A DNA stretch of 64,000 nucleotides from Ehretia macrophylla (GCA_037974665.1 CM075768.1:3188501-3252500), one strand, 5' to 3'. Positions 11,371-25,500 are shown, counted from the first letter of the stretch. Notes: generated by a model not told the origin, from the letters alone. Numbers and translations: made by a program.

Positions 11371-12279
11371 TTGGTTGATCTTTGTTTATGATTAGTACTT
11401 CTTGAAGGTTGGCTTGGTAGTGACCTTAGCCAAAGCAAAGTTTGATGTATATGCTTGCTTGGCGTTTCTAGTTTCTTGTTTCATCTAGTTTGAAAAATAT
11501 TTTTCTTATGACTGTTCCCTTGCTTGCTTAGGAAGTTTGTGAAATTTTCCTTTGTAAGCATATTGTTGTTAAGTTTTATTAATGTAATGAAAACTTTAGC
11601 ATATCTATTTTGAAAATCTGTCTTCAAACAAACAAGTGTGAGCATATTACATCCACTTATAATTCAAAAAGGAAAAACCATCCTAGAGATGATCAAATCA
11701 ATGTAATACAAACTATGGCACTTAGAGACTTCGTCATGTTAACATGAAAAGATTAACATGTATGGGTTAAATAAACCAATTGGTTTATTAGGATGTTAGC
11801 CCAACCCTACATGTAAATCTTTGTGTTCTCGTGAAATGACTAAGTCACCTTTTATTTGAAAAGTATAAATGCCATTAGATTGTTAACATTGAAACATAGT
11901 GTTATGTGTAAATCATTCAGGGAAATGGCTTACAATGGTTATTTTACTTCATAATTTTACTAATAAATGGTCAATAGTATAGTTATGAATACTTGATAAA
12001 GTATGAGTCTAAAACTTTGAAAAGTTCAAAGAGTTTAAGGCTTAAGTAGAACAACCAATTATTGAAGGATGTAGTTTCTATTTTCCTAATGATCAAAGGT
12101 TATTGATCAAGTCGTGATGCTATCTTTCTTGAATTGGAGTTTGTTCAAGAAAGTGGCAGTGGGAGGAAAACTAGAATAGAGGAAGCGTCCTTTAAAACCA
12201 TAAAGTGACCCAAATCATGATCTCGAGACCGATCAACAAAATCGAGAACAAAGTTATCACACGGGTTCCTCATATTTTA
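11371..12279 (+). pseudogene. Degenerate copia pol, integrase end
   Basis: Mostly unreadable decayed pol. The one recognisable part is near 12070-12200, a copia integrase C-terminal segment (FYFPNDQ..., then a CTTGAATTGGAGTTTG block corresponding to the FLE-EF motif). The same segment is found at 63400-63530 in the right-hand element. It is interrupted at 12280 by an inverted gypsy LTR fragment. Confidence 0.5.
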
Positions 12280-13845
12280 TGTAATACCCTGATCCCTCAC
12301 GAGACTGGAGCCCCGGTCCAATTCCTGAGGTCACGAAAAATGAGAGAAAACGGACGGAGTCCCCCCTGTTTATTGGACTATCCATAACCCTGCACTCAGA
12401 AGAAAAAACCACAACGACAGTATACAACCTTCCCAAACATAACTTTCTAGATTCCTAAGGCTATCCAAGCCTTTTACTAAAACAAATAAGGCATACAAGC
12501 ATGCAATATCATTGGTTACTAAAATTCTAATATCATGATTTAGATTATCATACCACTCTAATCTTTTCTATTTAACTTTCTTAGATTTTAAGTCAACCAA
12601 CTATCATTTACGCTAACCATACAAGCATGCAAACCACTAAGCAATAAAGTAAATCATTAGGTTATTACATGTCAACTACATCTATCAAATCATACGAGAC
12701 TTTAATACAATCCTCCTAACCAAATACAATTACATGCAAGACCTCTATGAACTCAAAATTGATTACAAGTCAAGCTTTTCAATACTTTACATAATTCACA
12801 CATAAGAACCAACTAAAGCTAAACATCTACTCAAGGAGACTTCCAACCCTTCTCTTTCTCAATCTTCGAAGGAACCGAACCTCAAAGGGTTAGAAAGAGG
12901 GAGTGAGCAAACAATGTTGCTCAGTGAGGGAGGAAAACAGATATCCAGGGAGTTTTGAAAATGATTTCATGCAATGCAAATAGGCCACATAATCAATTAA
13001 CAAGGTAAACACCCATTCACATAATCAAGGTAAGCTATACATTTAGAAAACTAAAGTTAAACAATAACAACATATACAACAATTAAAGACTTTAGTAGTT
13101 GTAGCTAGGTAACAAGTTATACATTACATATCAAAGAAAGAAACAAGCACAATAAGACAAGTACATAAGGTAACCACGAGAATACAATATTAATACAAAG
13201 TAACATTCAAGTATACGAAATTAGGTAACACACATATAGAGAAATACAATCAAAAGTAACTCTCCAAGGACTTAGGGCCCAAGCGAGAGTTACAAAAAGG
13301 ATACAAGGTCATGGGTAACCCTCCAAGGACTTAGGGCCCCAGCGAGAGTTACCTAATAAAAGGATACTGTTCAATCTCGAGCACGAACCACGAACTACGA
13401 ACTCAATAAGATAATAATCGATAAGCTGACATAACCCCAATCACTCTAGTGGGTGTACTCCGGATGTACCCCAAATATCTTACGACCCAACTTTTCCAGG
13501 ACGGCATCCCTAGCAAGAGAGGGATTGGGTACCATGATAACCAAGGTATACCGGCAAACCCGATGCCACCTGACTTCCCCAATATTACCATGCCCAAATG
13601 GTTGCGCAACCATGATATCAATAACAATTATAAATACACAATTCGATAAATACATAAGTCGATAAGCACATAATGAGAACAACAAAGGAGGATGTCCTCG
13701 CACATAAGCAGTTATAATCAATATAGTTTTAAACATGTTCTAACCTAATAAAATAGCTCAAACACACATTAACCACACAACATTCATTATAATACAAAGC
13801 AATAAATCAATTAAAATACCAAGTAAAATGAATCCATCACCTTGG
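12280..13845 (-). mobile_element. Gypsy LTR fragment, inverted, in copia pol
   Basis: Begins TGTAATACCCTGATCCCTCA on the plus strand, the reverse complement of the 3' end of the solo LTR at 52885 (...GGGGTCGGGGCATTACA). It carries the shared GTACTCCGGATGTACCCC block (about 13455) and GGTTGCGCAACC (about 13599). The 5' half of the LTR is absent; sequence changes back to copia pol near 13845. So this is a truncated LTR about half the length of the 3.3 kb family member. Confidence 0.7.
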
Positions 13846-15469
13846 ATTAAGCAAAATATGCAAGAACCAGTGTTAATCTACTCTCAAACACCTTGGATTG
13901 GCTTAATGAATCAAACCCTAGCATGTAGTAATGCTCTGGGTCATGGGCTTCACAGAATATCCCATTCTCCATAAAGATAAGTGTATCTTCTAGAAGAAGT
14001 ACAAAAGTTGTTTGTAAGGAGATAATAACCATACTGATGATCATGCTACTTAACAGGAAATGATACACGATATCCATTCTGAGGAATAGAAGCAAACAAT
14101 GCAAGTAAATATGGACTCCATGTGTTCCAAAGGTGTTTTGGAAATGATGGAAATGTTGAGACGTATAAAGCAAGACTAGCAGTATAAGGGTCATCGTCAA
14201 AACAAGGGTTGATTATGACGAAACCTTTTATTGCCTATTACTTTACTCCATAAGGCTCGAACTTGCTTTTGTCACATACTACGATTGTTACATCTGGCAA
14301 ATAGATATTAAAACTGCATTCCCAGATGGTTATCTTGATGAAGATATCTATATGTAACGATTGTGGGTTTTAAATCCAAGTATGATCGAATATGTAAGCT
14401 TCACATTCTTAGAACATCTTATATAATGATGAAATGATAGAGATTGTTTTCATCAGATATGAAGATGAATCCTATGTTTGCAAGAAAGTTAATGGGAGCA
14501 TGACCACTTACTAAATCTTGAATATTGATGACATTTCAGTCAGTGGAAAAGGAAAAATGACTTTTGACATCAACTTGAGTCTAGTTAAGTAATAAATATT
14601 CCATAAAAGCCTTGAAATGATCCTTTTATATCTTGAGGATTTATGTCTATGAAGATAGAATGAAAGGATTAAGTTAGGCTTATCTCATAGCTTATACATT
14701 GAGCGGATCTTGAAGAAATTCAAGATGGAGAATTCTAAGAAATGTTTGGTCTCTAGCCTCTGAGGCGAGGTATCCATCTTTTCTTTTAGAATGTCTCCAA
14801 AATCCGATGAAGAAAGGCAATGAATGGTTCATGTGTCTTATGCTTCAACCATAAACAGTCTCCTATATGTTATGGTATGCATACAGCCTGATATAGATCT
14901 TGCTATAAAGTGTTACGAGCAGATATCATTCTGATTCAAGTGAAGAACTAAGGATCTTATGGAAGTAGTGAACTTCGTGGGGACGAATTCACTGATTCTG
15001 ATTTTCAAATATGAATAAAGATGAATAAAGTGTTAATATATGGATTTGTTTGTAATGAAGGAACAGTAAGTTGGAAAGAGTTCCAAACTGCCAGTAACTA
15101 TTGACTCAATTACTTAAGCCGAATACATCGCGGCACTTGATGCTACAATGGAAGCAATTTGGATTAAAAATTTCTTCATAGAACTTAGAGTGGTTCCAAT
15201 CATTGAATTGCTGATTATGATAACAATGAGGTTGTTGCATGAGCTAAAGGAACCCAGATCTCATCAAAGATCCAAACACATGAAAAAAGGTTTTCATATT
15301 ATTCGAGAAATTGTTGTTCAAAAGGATATTAGTTTACAGAAGTTCCTACATTGAAAAATGTAGTTAACCCACGATCCTGTGAGTTAGTCATAGTTGATCA
15401 CCATCTTGGAGAAGATGAGCATACGATACGAGTGTATGATGTACTTATCCTATGAGAGATAGCATTAGT
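13846..15469 (+). pseudogene. Copia reverse transcriptase and RNase H remnant
   Basis: Decayed C-terminal half of the plus-strand copia polyprotein. Recognisable pieces are GNVETYKARLAV (about 14150) and YYDCYIWQIDIKTAFPDGYL (about 14278, family YDYEIWQMDVKTAFLNG). The catalytic region, normally YVDD, reads NIDDISVSGK (about 14524). The RNase H end at 15148-15354 has AEYIAALDATMEAIWIKNF, KEPRSHQRSKHMKKGFHIIR and KDISLQKFL. Stops and frameshifts are frequent. Confidence 0.8.
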
Positions 15470-15482
15470 GCAAGTGGGAGAT
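15470..15482 (+). other. Polypurine tract of copia element
   Basis: GCAAGTGGGAGAT directly before the LTR start TGTTAGAGATATACCC; the normal primer site for plus-strand DNA synthesis in this family. Confidence 0.6.
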
Positions 15483-16776
15483 TGTTAGAGATATACCCTA
15501 ATGCTATAGATAGATGTCCTATATAGAGATATTTTGATGTGTATATGTATTTTATATAATGGCACTTAGGGGACATTCATATTCTCCGTTTATAATATAT
15601 GACTGTGTCCTTAGTGTTTTTTTGGAAAAGAAATATATTCTAAAGATGTTTAGAGTACATCTGCATATTTCTTCAACATGATAAATATTAGAACTAATTC
15701 ATAACCCTTAGATTATTTGATCAGGACTAGAATAATCGATTGTGGGCTATCATATGTAGTTACCTTTGATTAACATAGGCATGTTAATGATAAAGGATGA
15801 CGAGTCTTGTGCCATAACAACATGACGATGCGATTAACTTACATATGAATGATCGTTAGTAGAATGGATCATTGAATGTGACGTAGATAATAAACTATAT
15901 GACTTCAGATTAATAGTTTATTATTCGTTGCGAATTTTACAAATTAATTCTTTGACTTGAAAAATTACGGCTGCCAAATATATCAGGGGCTAAATATAGC
16001 ATTTGGACAAAACCTGCCTTCGTAATAGTGAGTTACGGTCTCTCGCAGTTTAGTCTTGTGATATAGATATTGACAGGTAATTGTCAAGATAGGATTTGTT
16101 AACCTCCAATGTGAGGTGATGTCCTATGCGATCTTGTTTCGGACCTTAGAATGAAGAAGTCCTTGGCCAAGGCGTGATTGATGGAAGAGGTTTTTTCATG
16201 GGTGTCATCTCTCGTTCCACCGTTTAGATCTAAGCATAGAATCGAGTTAGTGGACTTAATCGTATCATGGTCGTCACTCGTTCGGGACATATTTAATGGA
16301 AGGATCGGACTGTACGCTAATTCGTGACTATAAATAAATTCGTATAAGTCGGACTTCATTACCTTATAAACTGTTATGATACGTATGTAGCTAGGCGTCA
16401 CTCTTGAACATAAGGGTATTCCGAAGAATGATGGAGACATTCTTGGAATAAATTAAAAGCGTTTAATAGTCCTTCATCGCTATACGATTATGAATCTAAA
16501 AGGTCACACACAAAAGAACATCATGAATAGGATAATTGACGAGCTTGTATATAATTTAGAAAGAACGTTAAAGAGTTAACGTTATTCTTTTTGGTCGTTA
16601 AAAGTTAGCGAGCCAATTGTATAATTATTGAAAGTATTAGGGTCGTTGAGTAATTATTAAAAGTGTTAGGGCCATTGTGTAAAAGTTGAAAGTTGTTTCC
16701 AATTAATTATTCTAATAGAGATAAGAATTAATTAATTAATTTACACAAATTAGTGGAAATATATATATGTGGTGGC

Positions 16777-16853
<77 letters not shown>

Positions 16854-17585
16854 AAAGATTGGATTACTTGGCTAGGATTTGCCAGTTCTTCAATCCAAGT
16901 CATATTGATGATGTCATATCCCACTAATTCAAAATGGATGGCCAAGATTTAATCCAAGTAAGATGAGGCTTTGCATGGCTTTCTTTTGTAATGCTTAGAC
17001 TTAAATGTGGATTAAGAGAGAGAAAAACTATTTGGCTACTCTAATACTCAAGTAATCACAAGATCAAGAAAAGATCAAGATAAGTTATCATCTTAATCTC
17101 TCTCTCTCTCTTCTACACGGCTAACCAAGAAAAAAAACACAAAAGTGAGAAAAATTTTCTCTCTCTTTTCTCTCTTGTAGTTTCGGCAAGAGCAAGAAAA
17201 AGAACAAGGAGTTTTTCTTTTGCTTTTCTTATACACATATAAGCTCACACCACTTAAGATAAGCTAGCACATTTTAATCCTTGAGTGGAGATTGTCCTTG
17301 GATGTTCGGTGTTTCCGCCTAGATCCTTCACCCGTGATGAGGAGCTACTCCACATTATCAAGTCTACTACCACCACTTTGGCTATTTTCAAGAGGTATAA
17401 ATTCCACTATACTCTTGTACTTAATATATAGTTGATATATTTGAATATACATGTTGATTTTATGGACTTTCGTTAAAGAATATATGTGATTTCATAAGAT
17501 TATTGAGCAAAAATTTAAAACTATATGCTTCATAGTTTTGACCATAATAGGATGAGAATCAAATGTTTTTCTAACGATCCTAGCT
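15483..17585 (+). mobile_element. Copia 3' LTR (copy A)
   Basis: Starts TGTTAGAGATATACCCTAATGC after a polypurine tract and follows RNase H remnants in the same orientation, so it is the 3' LTR. Homologous LTRs start at 18546 and 57623. The right edge is approximate: resemblance to the end of the 57623 LTR (CGATCCTTTCA) fades near 17585. It contains a 70-base (AT)n tract. The opposite-strand frame at 16099-16440 is a shadow. Confidence 0.75.
16781..16850. repeat. (AT)35 microsatellite
   Basis: Seventy bases of perfect AT dinucleotide repeat inside LTR copy A. Copies B and C of the LTR have shorter TA tracts at the equivalent place. Confidence 0.95.
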
Positions 17586-18545
17586 TGTATCTTTCACAAA
17601 TCTCAGGGAGAGGCCCACATAATAGAGTTAATGTACCTGCCCAGAGTGTCCATGCTCGAGTTTTTGCAATTGAGTATGAGGAGTTTCCTGAGGGAGCCGC
17701 AGTTGTGGAAGGTACATTCGTAATTCTGAATCAACTGGTTAAAGTATTAATTGATCCTGGTACAACTCATTCCTTTATTACACCCCCTTGTCTGCAACAT
17801 GTTAATATGCAAGTTGAAAAATTACCTTATAAATTTGAGGTTAGTACACCTATGGGATCTAAGTTTGTAACTGAGTCAGTATGCAAGGCTTATAGAATAC
17901 GAATAAACAGCCAAGAATTCTCTGTCGACCTTATCTTACTTCCCTTCTAAGACTACGAGGTTATCTTGGGATTGGACTAGCTTGCGAAACATCATGCACA
18001 ACTAGATTGCAGAACCAAAGTAGTGAAGTTTCAGGTACCGGGCCAACCAGTGGTAGAAGTCGCGAGCAATGGCAGTTTTTCGGGGAATTCGATAATCTCA
18101 TCAACTAAAGCTATCAAGCTTATAAGAAAGGGATGTAGTGGATATCTTGTCTACCTAATCAATAAGCCCTCAGATAAAGTAAAACTGGAGGAAGTCCCTG
18201 TGATTCAAAAATATCCAGATGTGTTCCCAGTGGAATTGCCCAGTTTGCCACCAGATAGGGAGATAAAGTTTGCAATTAAGCTGCAACCAGGGACTCAGCT
18301 GATATCCAGAGCCCCATACCAAATGGCACCAACGGAGCTTCAGGAGTTAAAGATACAGTTGCAGGGGCTGCTGGAAAAAGGTTTTATCCAACCGAGTTCG
18401 TCACCGTAGGAAGCGCTGATATTGTTTGTAAAAAAGAAAGACGGCACCCTACGATTAAGTATTGATTACTAAATCAAGTAACAGTCAAGAACAAGTATTC
18501 GTTGCCGTTAATCGATGAATTGTTCGATCAGTTGCAGGGAGCGAA
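17586..18545 (+). pseudogene. Gypsy protease and RT start, truncated
   Basis: Plus-strand Ty3/gypsy pol piece. 17525-17950 contains an aspartic protease with the active-site motif LIDPGTTHSF at about 17744. After a stop, 18023-18409 runs into the linker and RT beginning (EEVPVIQKYPDVFPVELPSL, PPDREIKFAIKLQPGT, then LLEKGFIQPSSSP, a stop, and FVKKKDGTLRL). It is cut at 18546 by a copia LTR, before the RT catalytic motif. It is less decayed than most neighbours, suggesting a younger element. Confidence 0.85.
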
Positions 18546-19891
18546 TATTAGAGATATGCCCTAAATGCTACAACTAGATGACCTATATAGGGATATTTTG
18601 ATGAATATGTGTATATGTATTTTACATAAATGGCTTTTAGTGGATGTTCATATTCATCGTCATTCCCATTATATGAACATGTCCTTAATGTTTTTTGGGA
18701 GAAGAAATAAATTCTAAAAGCATTTAGAATGCATCGGCATATTTCTTCGATATGATAAAACATTAGAACTAATTCGTAGCTCTTAGATTATTTAACCAGG
18801 ACTAGAATAATTGAGTACAGGCTATCATATGTAGTTACCTTTGATTAACATTGGAATGTTAATGATAAAGGATGGTGAGGCTTGTGCCATAACAACATAA
18901 GGATGCGAGTAACTTACATATGAGTGATCATTAGTAGAATGGATCATTGAATGTGACATAGATAATAAACTACATGACTTTGGATTAATAGTTTATTATC
19001 TGTTGTGAATTGTGCAAATTAATCCTTTGACTTGAGAAATTACGGCTGTCAGATATATCAGGGGCTAAATATAGCAGTTGGATAAAACCTGCCTTTGTAA
19101 AGGTAGGATGCAGCCTCTCGTAGTTTAGTCTTCTGATATAGAGACTAACAGGTAATTGTCAAGATAGGATCCATTAACCTCCAACATGAGGAGATATCTT
19201 ATGCGATCTTATTACGGTCGGTGAACGAGGAAGTCTTTGGCCAATGCATGTGTGAATGATGGAAAATGGTTTTTTCATAGTGTTATTTCTCGTTCCACCG
19301 TTTAGATCTAAGCATAGAATTGGTTTAGTGGACTTAATTGTATCATGATCCCCATATTGATCGGGACATTTTAATGGAAAGATCGGACTACACGCTAATT
19401 CGCGACTATAAATAGATTCGTATAAGTCGGACTTCATTACCGTATAAACTATCTTGACACGTATGTAGTTATGCGTCACTCTTGAACGTGATGGTATTTT
19501 GGAGAATGACGGAGACATTCTCAAGAATAGATTAAAAGCATTTAATAGTCCCTCATTGTTATACAGTTATGAATCTAGAAGGTCACACACACAAGAATAT
19601 CATGAATAGGATAATCGACAAGTTTGTATGTAATTTAAAAAGAACGTTAAGGAGTTAACATTATTCCTTTTGGTCATTAAGAGTTAATGGGCCAATTGTG
19701 TAATTATCAATAGTGTTAGGCCATTTGAGTAATTATTGGAAGTGTTTGGGTCGTTTGAGTGATTGTTGAAAGTGTTAGGGTGTTTGAGAGATTACCAAAA
19801 AGTGTTGGGGCTATTCTGTAATAATTGAAAGTTATTTCCAATTAATTATTCTAATAGAGATTATAATTAATTATTAATTACACAAATTAGT

Positions 19892-19930
<39 letters not shown>

Positions 19931-19975
19931 GAAGATTGGATTACTTGGCTAGGATTTGACAAGTCATCAATCCTA
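18546..19975 (+). mobile_element. Copia LTR (copy B), 3'-truncated
   Basis: Starts TATTAGAGATATGCCCTAAATG, one change from the family's TGTTAGAG. It parallels LTR copy A through the TA tract (about 19896-19927) and GGATTACTTGGCTAGG (about 19939), then similarity ends near 19975. It interrupts gypsy RT coding DNA at 18546. No primer-binding site or copia internal region follows, so it is truncated. Confidence 0.7.
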
Positions 19976-20127
19976 CTCAAAATCACAGACCTCCGGTCGT
20001 GTTCAACGGTTGCATTAACATGACTGAGTATCAAGACCGGAACAATGACAACCATTCTGTCCAGGGGGGCGGTCTTGATGTCGGGGCTTGATATCACAAC
20101 TGGTCACTCAATTTTATGCAAAACTTT

Positions 20128-20868
20128 GTTCAAATCATTTGCTACAAAGCCCTTCAAAAAATATCGTTTTAAGAAGATGAAAGCCTTGTTTTTCGAAAAG
20201 CTTTTGTGATCCAATTCTCAGTGTTTGAGTTTACCAAAAACATTTAAAAAACTTTTATGAACAAAAAATGCAATCAAAGGCAAACCACAAATATAAAGCC
20301 TTTACCCCTTATGTCGCCATGTCTTTTTCTTTATGACTCCACTTCATCTTCATGTCTCAATGCTTTAATGTTGAAATCCATGCTTCTACCATGGTAAAGG
20401 CTTCATGCACTTGTTAGATCTTCCACCATTTGATGCTTTGCTTCTTTCATAAGAGTACAGTTTTCTAACAAAGACTCAACATGTATACTTTTGTTATCAT
20501 TAAAACAAATATAGCAAAGGAATTTTGCTAACAACCTTTGATGCATTTTTTTCAATGTTTCTTCTCTAGGCTTCATGCAGAATAGTTCATACTCATGAAT
20601 GAATAGCTCAATCTTTGTATCTTTGATTTGAGTGGTTCCTAGGTAAGATAGCTCAAGAAGCTCTCATATCTCATAAGCCGATTCATATCTACTCACTAGG
20701 CTATATTCCGTTTCGTTGAGAGCATAATAGAGAATGCTCTTTGCTCTAGAGTTCTTTGTCATCATAGCAATATTATTATTATCGAACTCATCTTTGGTTT
20801 TTGGAACTCTCCTCTTCTTCTTGTGATTACTTTCATCAACAATTTCTTACATTGGAATGAAGTGAACT
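20128..20868 (-). pseudogene. Copia gag remnant (UBN2), minus strand
   Basis: Reading the minus strand gives a gag of a different copia family: NNNIAMMTKNSRAKSILYYA, LNETEYSLVSRYESAYEI, ELLELSYLGTTQIKDTKIEL, FIHEYELFCMKPREETL and IHVESLLENCTL. It is interrupted by stops. No LTR is seen on either side. The 150 bases to its left (19976-20127) are not recognised. Confidence 0.7.
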
Positions 20869-22562
20869 CATACAACAGTCAATTAGTCAATAGATAAAGT
20901 GTATAGTTAAGATTTAGTTATTACCAAAATATGGGATTGCCTTCATCCTAACAGATGGCCTTGCTGCAATTACTGCTAACTACAGGTCAATTGTGAACTG
21001 TTTTGTTATTTGCCACACTAAACCCACAAAAAAGACTAACAATTAAATTATGTTAATATAACAATTTTTGTTAGAACATAGTAATTAATAATTAAAAATA
21101 AAAAATATAATGAAGTATGAGTTTAGATAAAATATGAAGAGTTATTGGAATTAAATTAAATAAAAAGTATTGTTCGAATGAAACTGAAATAGAGAGTTTC
21201 TAAAATAGAAAACTTAAAATAAAGAGTTTCTAAAATAGAGAACTTAAAATAGAGAGTGTTGTTGGAGTAAAATTAAAATAGAGAATTTATAAAAGTAAAG
21301 AATCACCAATTTAACTTTCTATTATAGAGAAAAATAGAGAGTATGTGGAAGTTTCTTTAAGTTGCATACTCGTGATGAAAAGTCATTTTTTTTTTCTTTG
21401 GCAATGAAAAATCATTATTAGGAGGTGGATTTATATACAACTTGAGGCGAGTGCACTTGTTATGTGGCTCATCGTTAGCCACTTTGCATTGAAGCTTTTG
21501 TATTCAGTAGACTAATCATTATATTTAATTTTGTTGTCACGAAATGTTGTAGCTCTACTTAGTAATAGTAACGGTTCGGATAACAGCGAAAAATAATAAA
21601 ATTGTAATCAAAACTATTAAAAAACTAATAACCATAACCGTAATTAAAATTTAATGGTCTTTAAATACAGTAACCATAACTATAACTATTAAAGATTCAA
21701 AAAACCTAGGTTAACCGTAACTATAACCGTTTAACTAAAAAATAATTCGTTTAAATAAAAAAAAAACTTAAAATAATGTAAGAAAAATTAGTTTAAATGT
21801 AAATAAACCAAAAATAAAAGAATCCAATCCAATTATAAAACTTTAAATAAATTACATAATAATTTTATGAGAAAAAATCAAAATCAAGTTATGCAAAAAG
21901 AAATTCATTCTCAAGCCCGATTGAGAAACGTCTCTTCTTTCATTTTAGTAAGTAAAGCTGATAATTATTAAGAGTATAAATATTGGTCAAATAGGCTTAG
22001 CCTATCTCTTTTAATTGAGGTTAGTTTGCTTTTTTTTAATTGAGTTTAGTTCAAATTTTTATCATTTTAATTACTATTTTTAGTTAGTCTTCTATTATTT
22101 TAAGTGTATATATATAAATATATATGTTAAACTTTTTTATAAAATTAATAATTGAGTTTCGGGTTTCGATTTTTTTTATGTCAAAAATCAAAACCTATCG
22201 ATTTACACATTAGTTTCCTTTATAAAATTCAAACCTTAACGTATTTTCTATCAATTTTTATTATTAAATTTTTATCAAATAGTTACCCATCAATTTCAGA
22301 TAAAACGGTTACCCGTTGTCTCACTAGCTCTACTTAAATCATTTAATTAAAGTTGTTGAACTTTCCAACAAAAAAAAGAAGAAGTTAAACTTGATATTTT
22401 GCTCAGAGGGTCCACTTTTCTTTGTTCATAAGTTTAGTGTTGAGTACATGACACGCGTCCTATGTGGGAGGGATCAGTGGTCCAAGGCCTATTTAGTATA
22501 TGACAGCAATTTCAGCAAATATGAAACGCAGAGCAGCGAAGAAGACGACGACGACGACGACA
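20869..22562. other. AT-rich region upstream of TMEM256 gene
   Basis: No protein gene seen. It holds a 30-base tandem repeat (21187-21216 and 21217-21246, plus part of a third unit; AAATAGAGAGTTTCTAAAAT-like) and repeated short TAACCGTAAC-like motifs at about 21630-21745. A (GAC)n tract lies at about 22544-22561, immediately before the start codon of the next gene. Promoter elements could not be assigned with confidence. Confidence 0.5.
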
Positions 22563-25500
22563 ATGGATCCTCGAATGTGGCACAGAGTAGCTGCTCTTTC
22601 TGGTAAAACCTTTTAAAGTATATAATGGTGTAATGGTATATACTACTAGTTCAGATCAACACTTTTGTTGTTGTTGTTGTTGTTAATGTTGTTGGAAACA
22701 AACAAACAGGTGTAGCTGCTCTTGCGTTGGGCACTTATGGCGCCCATGCCTTCAAGCCCAAAAACCCTTCCTATAAAGAGGTTCTTCTATTTATTTATTT
22801 ACTTTTTAATTCCTTATCATGATGTCTTGTGTTTCCACTTTTTAACAACTGTAATAAATGAGACATCATTGACAAAGTTTCTACTTTTAGTAATAAAAAT
22901 AATAATAATAATAATATGTATAATCCTCTCTGACAGGTGTGGCAAACGGCATCGCTGTACCATTTGGTTCACACAGCAGCGTTACTTGCTGCCCCTATTA
23001 CTAAACACCCCAATGCTGTGCGTCTCGCCTTTTTTTTCCCTCTCTTTTTTTTTTTTTTTGGTGTGTTTTTTCTCTTTATTCTGAAAGTAAACTGTAATGT
23101 GTATATGGAACTTGTCGCTTTTCTGTACGTTTTGATAGTTTGGAGGTCTTTTGACAGCAGGAATTCTGGCTTTCTCGGGAACGTAAGTACTGATTTTGAC
23201 TTTATTTTTGTTTCATTTTATTATGTGCTATATTTGTATGAATGTTTTATAAGTAAGTGTTGTTGCTTTAATTAATAACTCAGGTTAGTCATCCTCACCC
23301 GTGAATTTGAGGTACAAGACAGTTATTTCTAAGGCTATGACGCTAGTCTCATTTGTAGGATCAGGTTGGGCCTGGGGCAGGACACATTTTTTTTCCAAAA
23401 AGCAATTTAAGACGGAATGTAGCGTAGCGCCGTAGCCATCTTTGCTGTTACTTGGTTTTTATTGAAGAAACTAAACCATCAAGATAAATTCCTCTCTAAT
23501 TGCTTAAGCTTTTAGATGAGTTAGTCGCTTAACATGGTATTAGAGCTTACGTTAATAAAAGGTACTGGTTTCAAGTCTGGCCACTATCCCTTTAACCCTG
23601 TAGTTCAATCAAAAAGGAGAATCTCTCCTGCATGGGACCCATTAAAAATGGATATGTCCTATCGTAGCTTAATCTATGAAAGAAACTCACCTTCACATGA
23701 GGGACTGTGTAGAAGATAACAAACAAATAAGATAAAACCATTTCTAATAGCTTGAACTTTTTGATGGGGTGGCCAATGTTAATGTCATCAAGAAGTGATT
23801 GCATGTGTGAGTTAGACTAGTACTTAGATGATGAAATTCAAATGCTTCGGTTGCATTTTGTGCTTTTATTAATTACTGGAGGTGGAGTTAACTAATCTTT
23901 TCAGTCATTTATAGTTGTTGCTCTCTTGAATCAGTAATGGAGAGTGATGTGTTGGTGTTTTCATGTTTATTCAAATGTGCTTTGAGGTGTAGAAAGAGCT
24001 TAACTTGGTACATTTATCTTCTATTTAGAGCATATTTTGATTGCATGATTATTGAGCTTAAATTTGCTTAAATGGTTGATTTTGGTTACATTTTGTGTTG
24101 TAGGTAGAATTAAAAAGAAAAAAAGTCAAGAAAAAAAAAAAGAACAAAGAGTTAAAATGCAAAGAGGACCTGACAAAATTTCTCTTTGTTTATCATGTTC
24201 TATTTTCTAAACTATAGGTAATCAAGTTGTATCATCTTTGTAGACCTGGTTGTACCATGTTGTTCAGATAGGCTTCGGCCAAGCATGCTAGAAATTTATT
24301 AAGTAACAAGGGAGGTAAAGATTCAAGACTAACCAAAATCTCTTAAAACGGAAGGAGGTGGCTCGGAAGAGGAATTTGTCTGGGTTTTTTATTGTACAAC
24401 CGAGGCTTTGTAACAGTAAGATATCTAGTATTGAGGAAAATAAAAGAAACAATAGGTTGATTTGATTGGATGACTAGAACATCAGCGGGAGGTGATTCTT
24501 ATATACTCTGCTACAGTGCATAGGAGAGGTGGGTCTCTTAGCATTAGTGTCTCTGAATCTAGCCAAGGATTCATCTGGAAGCGAATTGGCAGGAAGATGA
24601 GCGTTATTTTTTTTTTCCTTATGTTTGTTCTGCCCTTCTTGGAGCAGATTCAAGAGCTCATAGATGAGTTAAGAAATTCGGTCAGTGATAGCACAAAGGG
24701 GTGCCATAAGAATGGAGATTGTGGAACATAGGGAGGTCTTGGAATGAGTAGATCTTTTCCGTGGACCATCAAAATGGACCTTTCCTTGAAGGAAAGCATT
24801 CTGTTTTCATGCAGTTGAGAAGAAAAAGTCATGTGTCCTGCTTAAACAAGAGGTCCATAAAGAATGGAGGAGAGAGGAAAGGGTCGTGAGTTTGAGCTAG
24901 TTCACATAAGCATTGGTTTAGCATTCAAGCTTGAGGGATAATGTCAGATGGTCACAAGGCAGGAGGACAGGGAAGTGGTGAAGAGACTTTGCTTTGGGAT
25001 TAGGTTCCATCATATTAAGGATTGGGATTTGGGAGTGGGAGAGTATCTTAAAGGAAGAAGTTACTCCGATGTGGGACAATATTGTTTTCTTGAGACATAG
25101 TCTTTCAGTTCGGGCTTCTTGGAGTTTCCTTTTTATATTTTCGGTTGTAAGGAGAATGTGAGGGTTTAAATTCTTTTATGTGGTTCTTGAGATCTTGCAA
25201 TCTCTTCTAGGCTTTTTTAATCTTTGCAAATCTTTTTGTAATTGGGGACCACATTTTTGGTGGCGCATTTAAACAAATCTCTAGTGGTACTGTAATGAAA
25301 AAAAAAGAAAATTGTGGGATGATATTGTTACCTACTATAAGCTGCAATTATCTTCTTCTAGTGGGTTGGGGCAGAAACAAGGATATGAAGTGTTTTGAAC
25401 AGAGCTACCCAGGGAAATCTGGTCACATGCCCATTCAAGATAGTTATGGGTTATGAGTTTAGTTCACTAGCTTTAGGCATAACTCTGTGGTGCTTAGAGT

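Noticed and set aside
16736..16952. Open frames made of Tyr-Ile repeats on both strands
   Set aside because: They are translations of the (AT)n microsatellite, not proteins.
22391..22606. 71-codon frame with an acidic Asp run upstream of TMEM256
   Set aside because: It is a shadow: the Asp run is the (GAC)n tract, and the frame overlaps the real start codon at 22563 in another phase.
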